The notes under the pieces: model-generated | Told to the model about the DNA's origin: nothing | What the model saw: only the letters and a program-made list of their open reading frames with translations | Databases searched by the model: none | NCBI RefSeq assembly: GCF_900110895.1 | Contig: NZ_FOIQ01000003.1 | Location: forward strand, 1-64,000 | Length of the DNA: 64,000 bases | Source of the DNA: Prevotella aff. ruminicola Tc2-24 | GTDB lineage: Bacteria; Bacteroidota; Bacteroidia; Bacteroidales; Bacteroidaceae | Direction of reading: 5' to 3' | Made by a program: the position numbers and the translations under genes | In this document: piece by piece, positions 7,959 to 16,814 of the stretch | Layout: every line of letters starts with the position of its first letter | Position numbering within the stretch: the first letter of the stretch is position 1

Positions 7959-9321
7959 AAGCTTTGAGTTTTCTAATATACCATATCAGCATCGGTATCG
8001 TCATCGAGAACGAGCCGAAATCGCTCACCGGCATTGCATACCACACGCCATCCAGTCCCCAGAACATCGGGAAGACATATGCCATCGGCAGTAACAGGAT
8101 CAGTTGGCGTGACAACGAGAGAAAGATGCTCACCTTAACTTTCCCGATGCACTGGAAGAAATTGGTGATCACAGCCTGAGAACCCACCACAAAGAACACG
8201 AGCATATCAAGTTTAATGCCTCGTGCCGACATCTCCAGCAGGGTCGGATCGGCCGTAAAGATACGGGCGATCTGTCGAGGGAAGAGCATCGAGAGCGCCC
8301 ATCCTACCAACAAGATCGTCGTAGCACAAGCGATGGCCAGCCACAGGCAGCGAAACATACGGTCGAATTTCTCGGCTCCGTAGTTATAACCCACGATAGG
8401 TTGCATGCCCTGAGTGATGCCGATGACGAACATGAAGAACACCATCACCATCGAGTTAGCTATCGAATAGGCGCCTACAGCCATGTCGCCGCCATAGCGC
8501 ACAAACTGATTATTCATGAAAATCACGATGACACATGCCGTGGCATTCATCAAGAACGGCGACACACCGATACTGATGATATTCCGCACCAGATCCCTCT
8601 TCAACTTATAGATGCCACGCTTCAGATGAAGCAGTTCTTTCCTGTTCGAGAAGATCCACATCTGCCAGCATAAAGCCATCGACTGCGAAGTGACCGTTGC
8701 CAAGGCCGCTCCACGGATGCCCCAGCGGAACCACCACACGAAGGCCACCACCAACAGGATATTCATGCCCACGGTGAACAGCGTGGCATACATGGCGTGA
8801 CGCGGCTTACCAGCAGCACGGAGCACAGCGTTCATACCGAAATACATATGTGTCACCATGTTACCCAACAAGATCACCGTCATGAACTCACGGGCATATG
8901 GCAGTGTTGCGTCCGAAGCACCAAAGAACCGGAGGATCGGATTCAAGAACACAAGACAGACCACCATAAACAAGAAGCCGATGATCAGGTTCAAAGTCAC
9001 GGTATTACCCAACAGGTTTTCTGCCGTCTTATAGTCTCTCTGTCCGAGTTTGACGCTGATACATGTCGAGGAGCCCACGCCCACAGCGGCACCGAATGCC
9101 GCACTCAGGTTCATAAAAGGAAACGTGATGCCCAGACCAGCGATGGCTTCCGGTCCCACAATCTGACCAATCATGGCACGGTCAATGATGTTATAGAGGC
9201 TTGAAGCCGTCATGGCCACAATGGCAGGCAGAGCATATTGCCACAGCAAAGCGCCCACGGGTTTTTGCCCCAATTCAAGCGCTGCCTTCCTGTTATCTGT
9301 CACACTTTTTTCTTTCTCCAT
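7939..9321 (-). CDS. MATE family efflux transporter
   Basis: A 460-residue protein with about twelve transmembrane segments in two similar halves. It fits the Bacteroidetes MATE proteins that export drugs or metabolites in exchange for sodium or protons. It is the first gene of the nine-gene minus-strand operon that ends with fdtB. A complete promoter lies just upstream (9334-9365) and is overlapped by a perfect 10-bp inverted repeat. The substrate is unknown. Confidence 0.94.
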   Translation of the reverse strand: MEKEKSVTDNRKAALELGQKPVGALLWQYALPAIVAMTASSLYNIIDRAMIGQIVGPEAIAGLGITFPFMNLSAAFGAAVGVGSSTCISVKLGQRDYKTAENLLGNTVTLNLIIGFLFMVVCLVFLNPILRFFGASDATLPYAREFMTVILLGNMVTHMYFGMNAVLRAAGKPRHAMYATLFTVGMNILLVVAFVWWFRWGIRGAALATVTSQSMALCWQMWIFSNRKELLHLKRGIYKLKRDLVRNIISIGVSPFLMNATACVIVIFMNNQFVRYGGDMAVGAYSIANSMVMVFFMFVIGITQGMQPIVGYNYGAEKFDRMFRCLWLAIACATTILLVGWALSMLFPRQIARIFTADPTLLEMSARGIKLDMLVFFVVGSQAVITNFFQCIGKVKVSIFLSLSRQLILLLPMAYVFPMFWGLDGVWYAMPVSDFGSFSMTIPMLIWYIRKLKAYGKYNH

Positions 9322-9333
9322 ATATTACGGTTG

Positions 9334-9365
9334 CAAAGATACGAATAAATAAGCGAAAAGCCAAA
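9334..9365 (-). promoter_or_regulatory. Promoter of the MATE-to-fdtB operon
   Basis: On the minus strand TTTG (9365-9362), 20 bp, then TATCTTTG (9341-9334). The -7 box ends 13 bp before the MATE start codon, so the leader would be only a few bases. The -33 element overlaps the left arm of the inverted repeat at 9353-9383. Confidence 0.75.
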
Positions 9366-9383
9366 TTAATTTAGGCTTTTCGC
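9353..9383. repeat. Perfect 10-bp inverted repeat, candidate operator
   Basis: GCGAAAAGCC (9353-9362) and GGCTTTTCGC (9374-9383) are separated by 11 AT-rich bases. The repeat sits between the divergent MATE and S8 protease genes and covers the -33 region of the MATE promoter. This is where a repressor or activator dimer would bind. It could also form a terminator hairpin, but no gene ends here. Confidence 0.55.
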
Positions 9384-9426
9384 TCGATTTTTCCTTATCA
9401 TATTTTTATTTCTTAATTAATATTAG

Positions 9427-9434
9427 TACCTTTG
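9427..9434 (+). promoter_or_regulatory. -7 box for the S8 protease gene
   Basis: TACCTTTG lies eight bases before the ATG at 9443. With a start point a few bases after the box, the message would have almost no leader. Only a weak TTTT stands at the -33 position. Confidence 0.6.
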
Positions 9435-9442
9435 CATCCGTT

Positions 9443-10903
9443 ATGCTTTTCCGCCGTCTGTCAAAGTCCATCGTTTTCCTGTTGCTTGCGCTTCTATGCC
9501 ACACGACAGCAAACGCAAGAAACAATCCTAAGATGAGATATCCTGGGGGAAAGTTCTATATCTACAGGTATACGCTCAAAGACAAACAAGGTTCACCCTA
9601 TTCGCTTGAGCATCCCAGCAGATGGCTGTCTCACAAGGCGATAGAGCGCCGCCGCAGACAAGGACTGGCAGTCGATTCGACCGACCTGCCCGTGAGCAGT
9701 ACCTATCTAAAGCTTTTTGAAAAGACATCCGACGAAACGGTCAAGAACGATTCGAAACGATCATCGGAATGGACCATTATCGGTACTAGCCGATGGAACA
9801 ATACGATTCTCGTCCGTTCCAATGACACGATCCTTCTGGATAAACTTGCGACACTCAGTTGTGTGGCCGAAGCCAAGAAGGTATGGACATCACCCGACTC
9901 TATCCTGAGGAAGATTCATAAGGTTACGGCGCGCGAGACGTTCTGTACTTGGGACAGCATCAAAGGCGAGAGCTATGGCAACGGGCGTGAGCAGATAGAG
10001 ATGTTGGCAGGCCATCGTCTGCACAGCATCGGTCTGAGAGGAAAAGGCATGACCATCGCTGTGCTTGACGGCGGTTTTCAGAACGTTAATGCGATTCCTG
10101 CCCTGCAGCATTCGGGTATTATCGGAACAAAGGATTTCGTCTATCCCAACAGCACACATTTCTTCCAAGAGACCGATCACGGCACGAAGGTTCTATCGGC
10201 CATGGCAGTCAACGAGCCCGAGGTGCTCATCGGTACGGCTCCAGACGCCCGTTACTGGCTCTTGCGCTGCGAGGATCAACAGACAGAACAGCCTGTCGAA
10301 GAAGACTACTGGGCCATGGCGGCAGAGTTTGCCGACTCTGTCGGCGTAGACATCATCAGCTCTAGTCTTGGTTACAACGAGTATGATGGCTATCCCGGCT
10401 ATTACCACCAGCACGACCTGGACGGGCAGACAGCGCTCATCAGTCGGTCTGCCTCTATGTTGGCCAAGAAAGGCATCATTCTCGTCAACTCGGCCGGCAA
10501 CTCAGGCATGGGCCCCTGGAAGAAGATCGTCTTCCCTGCCGATGCCCATGACATTCTGACCGTCGGAGCCTTGAACACAGAAAAGGAAAATGCACCGTTC
10601 AGCGGTGTCGGTCCGACACAAGACGGTCGTGTCAAACCAGACGTAATGGCTTTAGGGAGTCCTGCAGCACTGATCTCCGGAAGAGGAACGGTGGCCAGAG
10701 ACATGGGAACGTCATTCTCCACGCCCACCATAGCGGGACTGGCGGCTTGTCTGTGGCAGGCTTTCCCCGAGAAGACAGCCCTTGAGATTATCCAACTTAT
10801 CAGGGAGAACAGCAGTAACCACCAGAAGCCCGACAATATCTGTGGCTACGGCATACCGAATTTCTGGCGAGCATATATGGTAGGAAAAATGACAGAGAGA
10901 TGA
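9443..10903 (+). CDS. Secreted S8 (subtilisin) family serine peptidase
   Basis: 486 residues. An N-terminal hydrophobic signal segment (about 8-25) is followed by a pro-region, then the subtilase domain with D209 (AVLDGG), H246 (DHGTKV), oxyanion N353 (NSAGNSG) and S424 (GTSFSTP). It is therefore catalytically complete and probably periplasmic or secreted. No T9SS-type C-terminal domain is seen; the protein ends soon after the catalytic domain. It overlaps xseA by 4 bp (ATGA), so it is coupled to DNA-repair genes although the functions look unrelated. Confidence 0.92.
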   Translation: MLFRRLSKSIVFLLLALLCHTTANARNNPKMRYPGGKFYIYRYTLKDKQGSPYSLEHPSRWLSHKAIERRRRQGLAVDSTDLPVSSTYLKLFEKTSDETVKNDSKRSSEWTIIGTSRWNNTILVRSNDTILLDKLATLSCVAEAKKVWTSPDSILRKIHKVTARETFCTWDSIKGESYGNGREQIEMLAGHRLHSIGLRGKGMTIAVLDGGFQNVNAIPALQHSGIIGTKDFVYPNSTHFFQETDHGTKVLSAMAVNEPEVLIGTAPDARYWLLRCEDQQTEQPVEEDYWAMAAEFADSVGVDIISSSLGYNEYDGYPGYYHQHDLDGQTALISRSASMLAKKGIILVNSAGNSGMGPWKKIVFPADAHDILTVGALNTEKENAPFSGVGPTQDGRVKPDVMALGSPAALISGRGTVARDMGTSFSTPTIAGLAACLWQAFPEKTALEIIQLIRENSSNHQKPDNICGYGIPNFWRAYMVGKMTER

Positions 10904-12246
10904 AGAACAATCCTATAACCCTATACGAACTCAACCGACTGGTCAAGGAGGTCATCGAGAGTGAGATGCCCAACGAATATTGGGTAGAGGCCGAACTGTC
11001 GGAATGCCGAGAATCGAGAGGGCATTGTTATATGGAACTGATCCAATACGACGAAAACGGCGACTCCCTTGGGACAGCCAAAAATTCGGGGTTGTTCGGC
11101 ACGCCGACCAGATCTGGGCCTATCGCCAAGGCTTCTGCCAAATGCTGGGCCTCGAAATGGATGGTCATACGACCATATTTCGAGCGTACCACAGGACAAC
11201 AACTCCATGCCGGCATGAAAGTGCTGCTCAGGGTATACCCGCAGTTCCACGAGGCCTACGGTTTCTCGTGGATCGTCACTGACATCGATCCTACCTATAC
11301 GATGGGTGACATGGCACGAAAGCGACAAGAGATTATCCGGCAGTTAAAGGAAGCCGGTATCTTCGACCTACAGAAAGAGCTTCGACTGCCCCTATTCTGT
11401 CAGCATATCGCCGTTATATCCAGTGAGACGGCTGCCGGCTATGGCGACTTCTGCAACCAGTTGGCCGACAACCCCTACGGCTTCCAGTTCCAGACACAAC
11501 TCTTCCCCGCCATCATGCAGGGTGAAGGTACAGCACAGAGTATTATCACAGCCTTGGAGAAGATCTATAATCATGTAGACTTTGACTGTGTGGTTATCAT
11601 CAGAGGTGGCGGTGCCACCAGCGACCTATCGGGCTTTGATGCCTTAGAGCTTGCAGAGAACGTAGCTAATTTCCCCCTGCCGATTATCACCGGTATCGGG
11701 CATGACCGCGACGAGTCGGTCGTCGACATGGTCAGTCATATCAGGGTCAAGACCCCTACAGCTGCTGCTGCCCTGCTCATCTCACATCTGAAAGAGATAC
11801 TAGACACCATTAACGACACCCAGGAGCATCTGACCCGTTATGCACAACAGAAGTTGTCAACAGCCAACTATCAACTGTCGGCCATCGCCATCGCTCTCCC
11901 CCGCATCTTCTCCACGGTGAAGATCCATCAGGAGGCCCGCATCGACAGTCTATACAGTCGGCTCGCACATTGTTGCAGTGACAAAACATCATCGCTTAGC
12001 TCCAGACTAACAGCACTTGAGGAGCGCCTACCAATGCTCATCGAACGCCGTCTGCTCTCTGAATGTCATCGTCTGCAACTCATCGAGGAGAAGACCAAAG
12101 GACTCGACCCGAGGTTACTCTTGAAACGAGGCTATAGCATCACCCTTCATCAGGGGAAGGTGATACGTTCTTCGGAGCAACTACATCAGGGCGACGAGAT
12201 TGAGACCCTACTGGAAAAAGGAACCATCAAATCTATCATCAAATGA
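10900..12246 (+). CDS. xseA: Exodeoxyribonuclease VII large subunit
   Basis: 448 residues. An N-terminal OB-fold (about 1-130) precedes the conserved catalytic region (VIISSETAAGYGD-like stretch near 178, RGGGATSDLSGFD, TGIGHDRDE, KTPTAAA) and a coiled-coil C-terminal part. With XseB it degrades single-stranded DNA in the cytoplasm. Residues around 52-70 (GTAKNSGLFG and following) look like an insertion of some 18 residues compared with the family as I remember it. The reading frame stays open across it. ATGA-coupled to both neighbours. Confidence 0.95.
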   Translation: MKNNPITLYELNRLVKEVIESEMPNEYWVEAELSECRESRGHCYMELIQYDENGDSLGTAKNSGLFGTPTRSGPIAKASAKCWASKWMVIRPYFERTTGQQLHAGMKVLLRVYPQFHEAYGFSWIVTDIDPTYTMGDMARKRQEIIRQLKEAGIFDLQKELRLPLFCQHIAVISSETAAGYGDFCNQLADNPYGFQFQTQLFPAIMQGEGTAQSIITALEKIYNHVDFDCVVIIRGGGATSDLSGFDALELAENVANFPLPIITGIGHDRDESVVDMVSHIRVKTPTAAAALLISHLKEILDTINDTQEHLTRYAQQKLSTANYQLSAIAIALPRIFSTVKIHQEARIDSLYSRLAHCCSDKTSSLSSRLTALEERLPMLIERRLLSECHRLQLIEEKTKGLDPRLLLKRGYSITLHQGKVIRSSEQLHQGDEIETLLEKGTIKSIIK

Positions 12247-12437
12247 AAAAAGAGACCAAATATGAAGAGGCCATGGCCGAATTGCAGGACATCGTCCGCA
12301 GGATGGAGAATGACGAGTTGGACATTGATCAGATGACAGCACAACTCAAGCGCGCACAAGAGCTCATTAAGCTCTGCAAGGACAAACTGACCAAGACCGA
12401 CGAGGAGATTAAGAAAATCCTATCGGAAAAAGACTGA
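12243..12437 (+). CDS. xseB: Exodeoxyribonuclease VII small subunit
   Basis: 64 residues, helical, with the family pattern YEEAMAELQDIVRRMEN followed by DIDQMTAQLKRAQELIK. It binds the coiled coil of XseA to make active exonuclease VII. Its ATG overlaps the xseA stop as ATGA, giving the usual co-translation of the two subunits. Confidence 0.95.
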   Translation: MKKETKYEEAMAELQDIVRRMENDELDIDQMTAQLKRAQELIKLCKDKLTKTDEEIKKILSEKD

Positions 12438-12483
12438 TCCAACAAGAAAAAAGTAACAATTTAAAAAGATTTTAACCAAAAAA

Positions 12484-12515
12484 GTTGCGGATGTGCAGTA
12501 AATTGTGTACTTTTG
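12484..12515 (+). promoter_or_regulatory. ilvE promoter
   Basis: GTTG at 12484-12487, 20 bp, then TACTTTTG at 12508-12515. It lies 33 bp before the ilvE start codon and gives a leader of about 25 bases. No leader peptide or riboswitch was seen. Confidence 0.75.
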
Positions 12516-12547
12516 CACCTAATTTGAAACTTTAAAGGACTAAAGAA

Positions 12548-13564
12548 ATGAAGAATCTGGACTGGGCAAACCTGTCTTTCGGTTACATGAAGACCGACTA
12601 CAATGTACGTTGCTACTATCGCGACGGTAAATGGGGCGAGATTGAAGTATGCTCCGACGAGTATCTGAAACTGCACATGGCAGCGACCTGTCTGCACTAC
12701 GGACAGGAGGCATTTGAAGGGCTGAAGGCCTACCGTTGCAAAGATGGTAAAGTACGCGTATTCCGTGTAGAGGAGAACGCTGCCCGTCTGCAGAGCACCT
12801 GTCGTGGTATCATGATGCCGGAGTTGCCAACAGAGACATTTGTCGAAATGGTCAAGAAGGTGGTCCGCCTGAATCAGGAATGGATTCCCACTTATGAGAG
12901 TGGCGCCACCCTGTATATCCGTCCATTACTGATCGGTACCTCTGCACAGGTAGGCGTACACCCAGCCAGTGAATACTGCTTCCTGATTTTTGTAACCCCT
13001 GTGGGTCCATATTTCAAGGGCGGCTTTGCCTCAAACCCCTATGTCATCGTTAGGGATCACGACCGTTCGGCTCCCCTCGGAACAGGTATCTATAAGGTCG
13101 GTGGAAACTATGCCGCTTCGCTCTTCGCTAATAACCTGGCACACGAAAAAGGTTACGCCTGCGAATTCTATCTCGACGCAAAAGAGAAGAAATATATTGA
13201 CGAGTGCGGTGCTGCGAACTTCTTTGGTATCAAGAACAACACCTATATCACCCCGAAGTCGACCTCTATCCTGCCCTCTATCACGAACAAGAGTCTGATG
13301 CAGGTGGCTGAGGATCTGGGGATGAAGGTAGAACGCCGTCCAATTCCTGAGGAGGAACTCGACACCTTCGAGGAGGCTGGTGCATGTGGCACTGCAGCCG
13401 TTATCTCGCCGATCTCATACATCGACGATCTCGAGACAGGCAAACGATATGACTTTGGAGAAAAACCAGGTCCTGTATCGAAGAAGTTGTTCGACACGCT
13501 TCGCGGCATCCAATACGGAGAGATCGAAGACAAGCACGGTTGGACAACCGTTGTCATCGATTAA
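12548..13564 (+). CDS. ilvE: Branched-chain amino acid aminotransferase
   Basis: 338 residues, fold-type IV PLP aminotransferase of the long (eukaryote-like) subfamily. The PLP lysine is K183 in GTGIYKVGGNYAAS, and YGQEAFEGLKAYR (51-63) and DECGAANFF are family motifs. It interconverts leucine, isoleucine and valine with their keto acids in the cytoplasm. It is a single gene with its own promoter and a strong terminator (13623-13661). Confidence 0.96.
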   Translation: MKNLDWANLSFGYMKTDYNVRCYYRDGKWGEIEVCSDEYLKLHMAATCLHYGQEAFEGLKAYRCKDGKVRVFRVEENAARLQSTCRGIMMPELPTETFVEMVKKVVRLNQEWIPTYESGATLYIRPLLIGTSAQVGVHPASEYCFLIFVTPVGPYFKGGFASNPYVIVRDHDRSAPLGTGIYKVGGNYAASLFANNLAHEKGYACEFYLDAKEKKYIDECGAANFFGIKNNTYITPKSTSILPSITNKSLMQVAEDLGMKVERRPIPEEELDTFEEAGACGTAAVISPISYIDDLETGKRYDFGEKPGPVSKKLFDTLRGIQYGEIEDKHGWTTVVID

Positions 13565-13622
13565 GGGACCGATATTACACGAAACCAATCAACACAGAAA
13601 TATTGAGAAATATTTAAACAGA

Positions 13623-13661
13623 AGAAGAGGCTCTAATGAGCCTCTTCTCTTTTTCTCTTAT
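13623..13661 (+). terminator. Rho-independent terminator after ilvE
   Basis: A perfect 11-bp stem (AGAAGAGGCTC / GAGCCTCTTCT) with a four-base loop is followed by CTTTTTCTCTT. It lies between the convergent ilvE and DUF805 genes and may serve both strands. Confidence 0.9.
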
Positions 13662-13672
13662 GTCCCTTTCCT

Positions 13673-14206
13673 TTACGATTCCACTAACACATATTTCGGG
13701 GAGTCACCATACTTGTTCGGCTCGGGCTTTCCGTCGATCAGGACCATGAAGAACACGACCAGACAAGATAACAGCCAAGCAATTCCCAAAAGAACAATCA
13801 AAAAGAAAGAGCCCGCATTATCCTCGAAAAAAGCCATGAGTTTATCCACATTTCCGGACATAGCTATTTCGATATAGTCATTCATGACACTTGACGTGCC
13901 TGTTACAATCTGTCCTGCCGCACCCAGCGCATAACTGATATAAACCCACGCACCGCTTCTACCCGTATCATGCAGGCGGCGCACAGTTACCGACAGGGCA
14001 GCGAACATCACCACAATAGAAAGCAGACAGCCAACCAATAGATCTGTCACGAAAGTCGAAAGAATGAAGTTACATGCCAGGACGACCAACAGCCACCACC
14101 AGAACTCCGAACGACGACTACGTCCCTTAAATACCGACAGACGACTGGAAGCCAGTCTGACAGCCTCACCAAACCCCAGTTGAGGAAGAATCTTGTAATT
14201 TGCCAT
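13673..14206 (-). CDS. DUF805 family membrane protein
   Basis: 177 residues. It shows the DUF805 pattern: an N-terminal FKGRSRRSEFWWW motif (about 27-39) and RLHDTGRSG after the second hydrophobic segment, with about four membrane segments in all. The function of the family is unknown. It is a single-gene unit with a full promoter (14241-14272). Confidence 0.88.
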   Translation of the reverse strand: MANYKILPQLGFGEAVRLASSRLSVFKGRSRRSEFWWWLLVVLACNFILSTFVTDLLVGCLLSIVVMFAALSVTVRRLHDTGRSGAWVYISYALGAAGQIVTGTSSVMNDYIEIAMSGNVDKLMAFFEDNAGSFFLIVLLGIAWLLSCLVVFFMVLIDGKPEPNKYGDSPKYVLVES

Positions 14207-14240
14207 AACCTTTTTTTGATAGTTGTATTGTTATTTTCTG

Positions 14241-14272
14241 CAAATATAAACTTTTTTTTGCTTTTACCCAAA
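14241..14272 (-). promoter_or_regulatory. Promoter of the DUF805 gene
   Basis: On the minus strand TTTG (14272-14269), 20 bp, then TATATTTG (14248-14241). It is divergent from the trmB promoter, with the -7 boxes about 45 bp apart. Confidence 0.75.
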
Positions 14273-14290
14273 TATATCCAAGTTTTTTCG

Positions 14291-14298
14291 TACCTTTG
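14291..14298 (+). promoter_or_regulatory. -7 box of the trmB transcription unit
   Basis: TACCTTTG lies 50 bp before the trmB start codon. No clear TTTG stands 20 bp upstream. Between the box and the ATG, GCGAGGGTATATTCATACCCTGGC can form a small hairpin (GGGTAT / ATACCC) in the leader. Confidence 0.6.
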
Positions 14299-14348
14299 CG
14301 ACAAAGTCGCGAGGGTATATTCATACCCTGGCGAAACAGACTAAGAAT

Positions 14349-15119
14349 ATGGGAAAAGGAAAACTAGCAAAGTTCGCGGATATGGAGAATTACGAGAACG
14401 TATTCCAGTATCCATACTCAGTTATTGACAATGTGCCGTTTGAAATGAGAGGCAAGTGGCGCGACGACTATTTTCACAACCAGAATCCTATCGTACTTGA
14501 GCTCGGATGCGGTAAGGGAGAATATACCGTAGAGCTGGCCAAACTCTATCCCGACATGAACTTCATCGGCGTAGACATCAAAGGTGCCAGGATGTGGACT
14601 GGTGCCACACAGGCATTGAACGAAGGACTGAAAAATGTAGCTTTTCTACGCACGAATATTGAAATCATTGAGCGTTTCTTTGCCGAAGACGAGGTACAGG
14701 AGATCTGGCTCACCTTCTCTGATCCGCAGATGAAGAACCCACGGAAGCGCCTTACCTCTACATATTTCCTGAATCGTTACCGCAAGTTTCTGACTGACGG
14801 CGGCATCGTGCATCTCAAGACCGACTCCAACTTTCTCTTCACCTACACGACATATATGGTGGAGAAGAATCAGTTGCCCGTTGTCTTCCGCACGGAAGAC
14901 CTGTACCATGATGAGCGCATAGACGATGCGACGAAGAAGATTCTCTCTATTCAGACCTACTATGAGTCGATGTGGATCGCGCGTGGTCTGAACATCAAGT
15001 ATATGAAATGGCATCTGCTCAGAACCGGAGAACTCGAAGAGCCCGATGTTGAGATCGAGCTTGACGACTATCGTTCATACCACCGTTCCAAAAGAAGTTC
15101 ACTCGACAAAGCGAAATAA
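14349..15119 (+). CDS. trmB: tRNA (guanine-N7-)-methyltransferase
   Basis: 256 residues. The SAM-binding motif [15 protein letters not shown] starts near residue 55, and [16 protein letters not shown] (about 120-135) matches the TrmB signature. It methylates G46 of tRNAs in the cytoplasm. It begins a plus-strand run with the BspA-like and mrp genes, with gaps of only 12 and 18 bp. Confidence 0.94.
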   Translation: MGKGKLAKFADMENYENVFQYPYSVIDNVPFEMRGKWRDDYFHNQNPIVLELGCGKGEYTVELAKLYPDMNFIGVDIKGARMWTGATQALNEGLKNVAFLRTNIEIIERFFAEDEVQEIWLTFSDPQMKNPRKRLTSTYFLNRYRKFLTDGGIVHLKTDSNFLFTYTTYMVEKNQLPVVFRTEDLYHDERIDDATKKILSIQTYYESMWIARGLNIKYMKWHLLRTGELEEPDVEIELDDYRSYHRSKRSSLDKAK

Positions 15120-15131
15120 AAGACAGCTATT

Positions 15132-16796
15132 ATGAAAAGACTGATGACCATCCTCGTGGCAGCACTCCCTCTGCTAGCCATGGCACAGAAATCACTTGAG
15201 GTGTCCGTCGACAGTGTCGGCAAGTTATCCACCAAGATTGAAGAGGCTCAGCGCTTTAAGATCGCAGAATTGAAGATCAGCGGACCACTTAATGGTGCCG
15301 ACATCAAGTTGCTTCAACAGATTGTGAACCGCACCAAGACCAACAAGAAAAATCCTGGTGAGTGCCTCGTCACGGCCATCGACCTCTCTGAGGCAAGAAT
15401 CATGGGAGGTAAGGAGGGTATCAAAACCAAGAACGACGAGTTACCCGGTGGTCTCTTCTCTGGAGCCAAGATGCTCACCAAAGTGCTCATACCAAACACG
15501 ACAACCGTTATCGGCAAGAACTGTTTTGAGAAATGTGTGAGTCTGACAGCTATTCCTATCCCAGAAACGGTAACGACCATTGAGAACGAAGCCTTTGAGG
15601 ATTGTGAGAAACTCTCATCAATCAGCCTGCCCGCCAATCTGAAGACACTAGGCAACGGGGTCTTTGAGGGTTGCAAGGCACTCACAGCCATTGTGATACC
15701 AGAAGATGTAAAGGAATTAGGGACAGATCTCTTCCGCGGTTGTGAGAATCTGACTGCCGTCACCCTGCCTGATCGTTTGAAGTCTGTTGGCAGCAATGCC
15801 TTCCGCGACTGTAAGAATCTGACAGGTATCACCCTTCCTAAGTCTGTCAATGAGATTGGCAGTTCCGCCTTTGAAGACTGTACAAGTCTGTCGACCATCG
15901 AGATGGCCTCCGTCAACAATGTGGGCAGCAGTGCCTTCGAGGGCTGCAAGGCTTTAGGATCTGCCACCTTCGACAAGATATCCAAGTTAGGTAGCAGTGC
16001 CTTTAAGAACTGCAGTTCACTGGCTACTGTCATCCTGCAGGGCCACCTTAACGAGATTGGCGCCAGCGCTTTTCGTGGCTGTTCGACCTTAAGTGACATC
16101 ACCATCCCTGCCAATGTAAAAATCATCGGCAGTCGTGCTTTCGACGACTGTAAAAGTCTGTCGCAGATCACACTTCCCACCGCCCTTACGAAGATTGGCG
16201 ACCATGCTTTCGAGAATTGCGCCTCCCTGAGAGAGGTCAGCATACCAAACATGGTAAAAAGTATCGGTTCGAGCGCTTTCGAGAATTGTACCAGTCTTGA
16301 CAGCGTCGCAGTTAACGGTTTTATCACAGAGGTGGAGAGCGATCTGTTCAGGAAGTGCCAGAATTTACGTGTGATCAATCTGCCGACCTCTGTCAAGAAG
16401 ATCGGCAACAAGGCTTTCCAAGACTGTTCTGCTTTGAGCGGTATCACTCTGCCTGTCGCCCTTCTGTCGATTGGTGACAATGCCTTTGAGAATTGTGCTT
16501 CGCTGACCAGTATCAAGGTGCCCGTGGCAGTCACCACGATCGGCAGTTCCGCCTTTGCGGGATGTATCATGCTCACCACGGCCGAGCTATCAACAGCACT
16601 GAAGAAGATCGGCGGATCGGCCTTTGCGAAATGTGCCTCCTTGCGCGAGGTTATCCTCAACACCCCGGCACCGCCAACCATTACCAACAGCACCTTTAAA
16701 GGCACCTCGCCCACCTATCTGATACCCAAGGGGAGTCTGCCCATATACGTAGCCAACAAGAACTGGCAAAAGATTACAGGTTTCAAAGAGAAATAA
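15132..16796 (+). CDS. Secreted BspA-like leucine-rich repeat protein
   Basis: 554 residues. A signal peptide (MKRLMTILVAALPLLAMAQ) is followed by a linker, and from about residue 110 by roughly eighteen 23-residue repeats of the BspA/TpLRR type (core IGSSAFENCTSL, then ITLP). Such proteins act at the surface of oral and gut Bacteroidales as adhesins or in co-aggregation. No lipobox or T9SS C-terminal domain is seen, so the anchoring is unclear. The codon periodicity of the repeats creates a long false frame on the other strand. Confidence 0.9.
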   Translation: MKRLMTILVAALPLLAMAQKSLEVSVDSVGKLSTKIEEAQRFKIAELKISGPLNGADIKLLQQIVNRTKTNKKNPGECLVTAIDLSEARIMGGKEGIKTKNDELPGGLFSGAKMLTKVLIPNTTTVIGKNCFEKCVSLTAIPIPETVTTIENEAFEDCEKLSSISLPANLKTLGNGVFEGCKALTAIVIPEDVKELGTDLFRGCENLTAVTLPDRLKSVGSNAFRDCKNLTGITLPKSVNEIGSSAFEDCTSLSTIEMASVNNVGSSAFEGCKALGSATFDKISKLGSSAFKNCSSLATVILQGHLNEIGASAFRGCSTLSDITIPANVKIIGSRAFDDCKSLSQITLPTALTKIGDHAFENCASLREVSIPNMVKSIGSSAFENCTSLDSVAVNGFITEVESDLFRKCQNLRVINLPTSVKKIGNKAFQDCSALSGITLPVALLSIGDNAFENCASLTSIKVPVAVTTIGSSAFAGCIMLTTAELSTALKKIGGSAFAKCASLREVILNTPAPPTITNSTFKGTSPTYLIPKGSLPIYVANKNWQKITGFKEK

Positions 16797-16814
16797 ACAC
16801 ACAAAAAATAAAGA

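Noticed and set aside
15314..16714. Open frame of 466 codons on the minus strand
   Set aside because: It is the antisense shadow of the BspA-like repeat gene; the 23-residue periodicity keeps the opposite frame open, and the product is repetitive with no domain.
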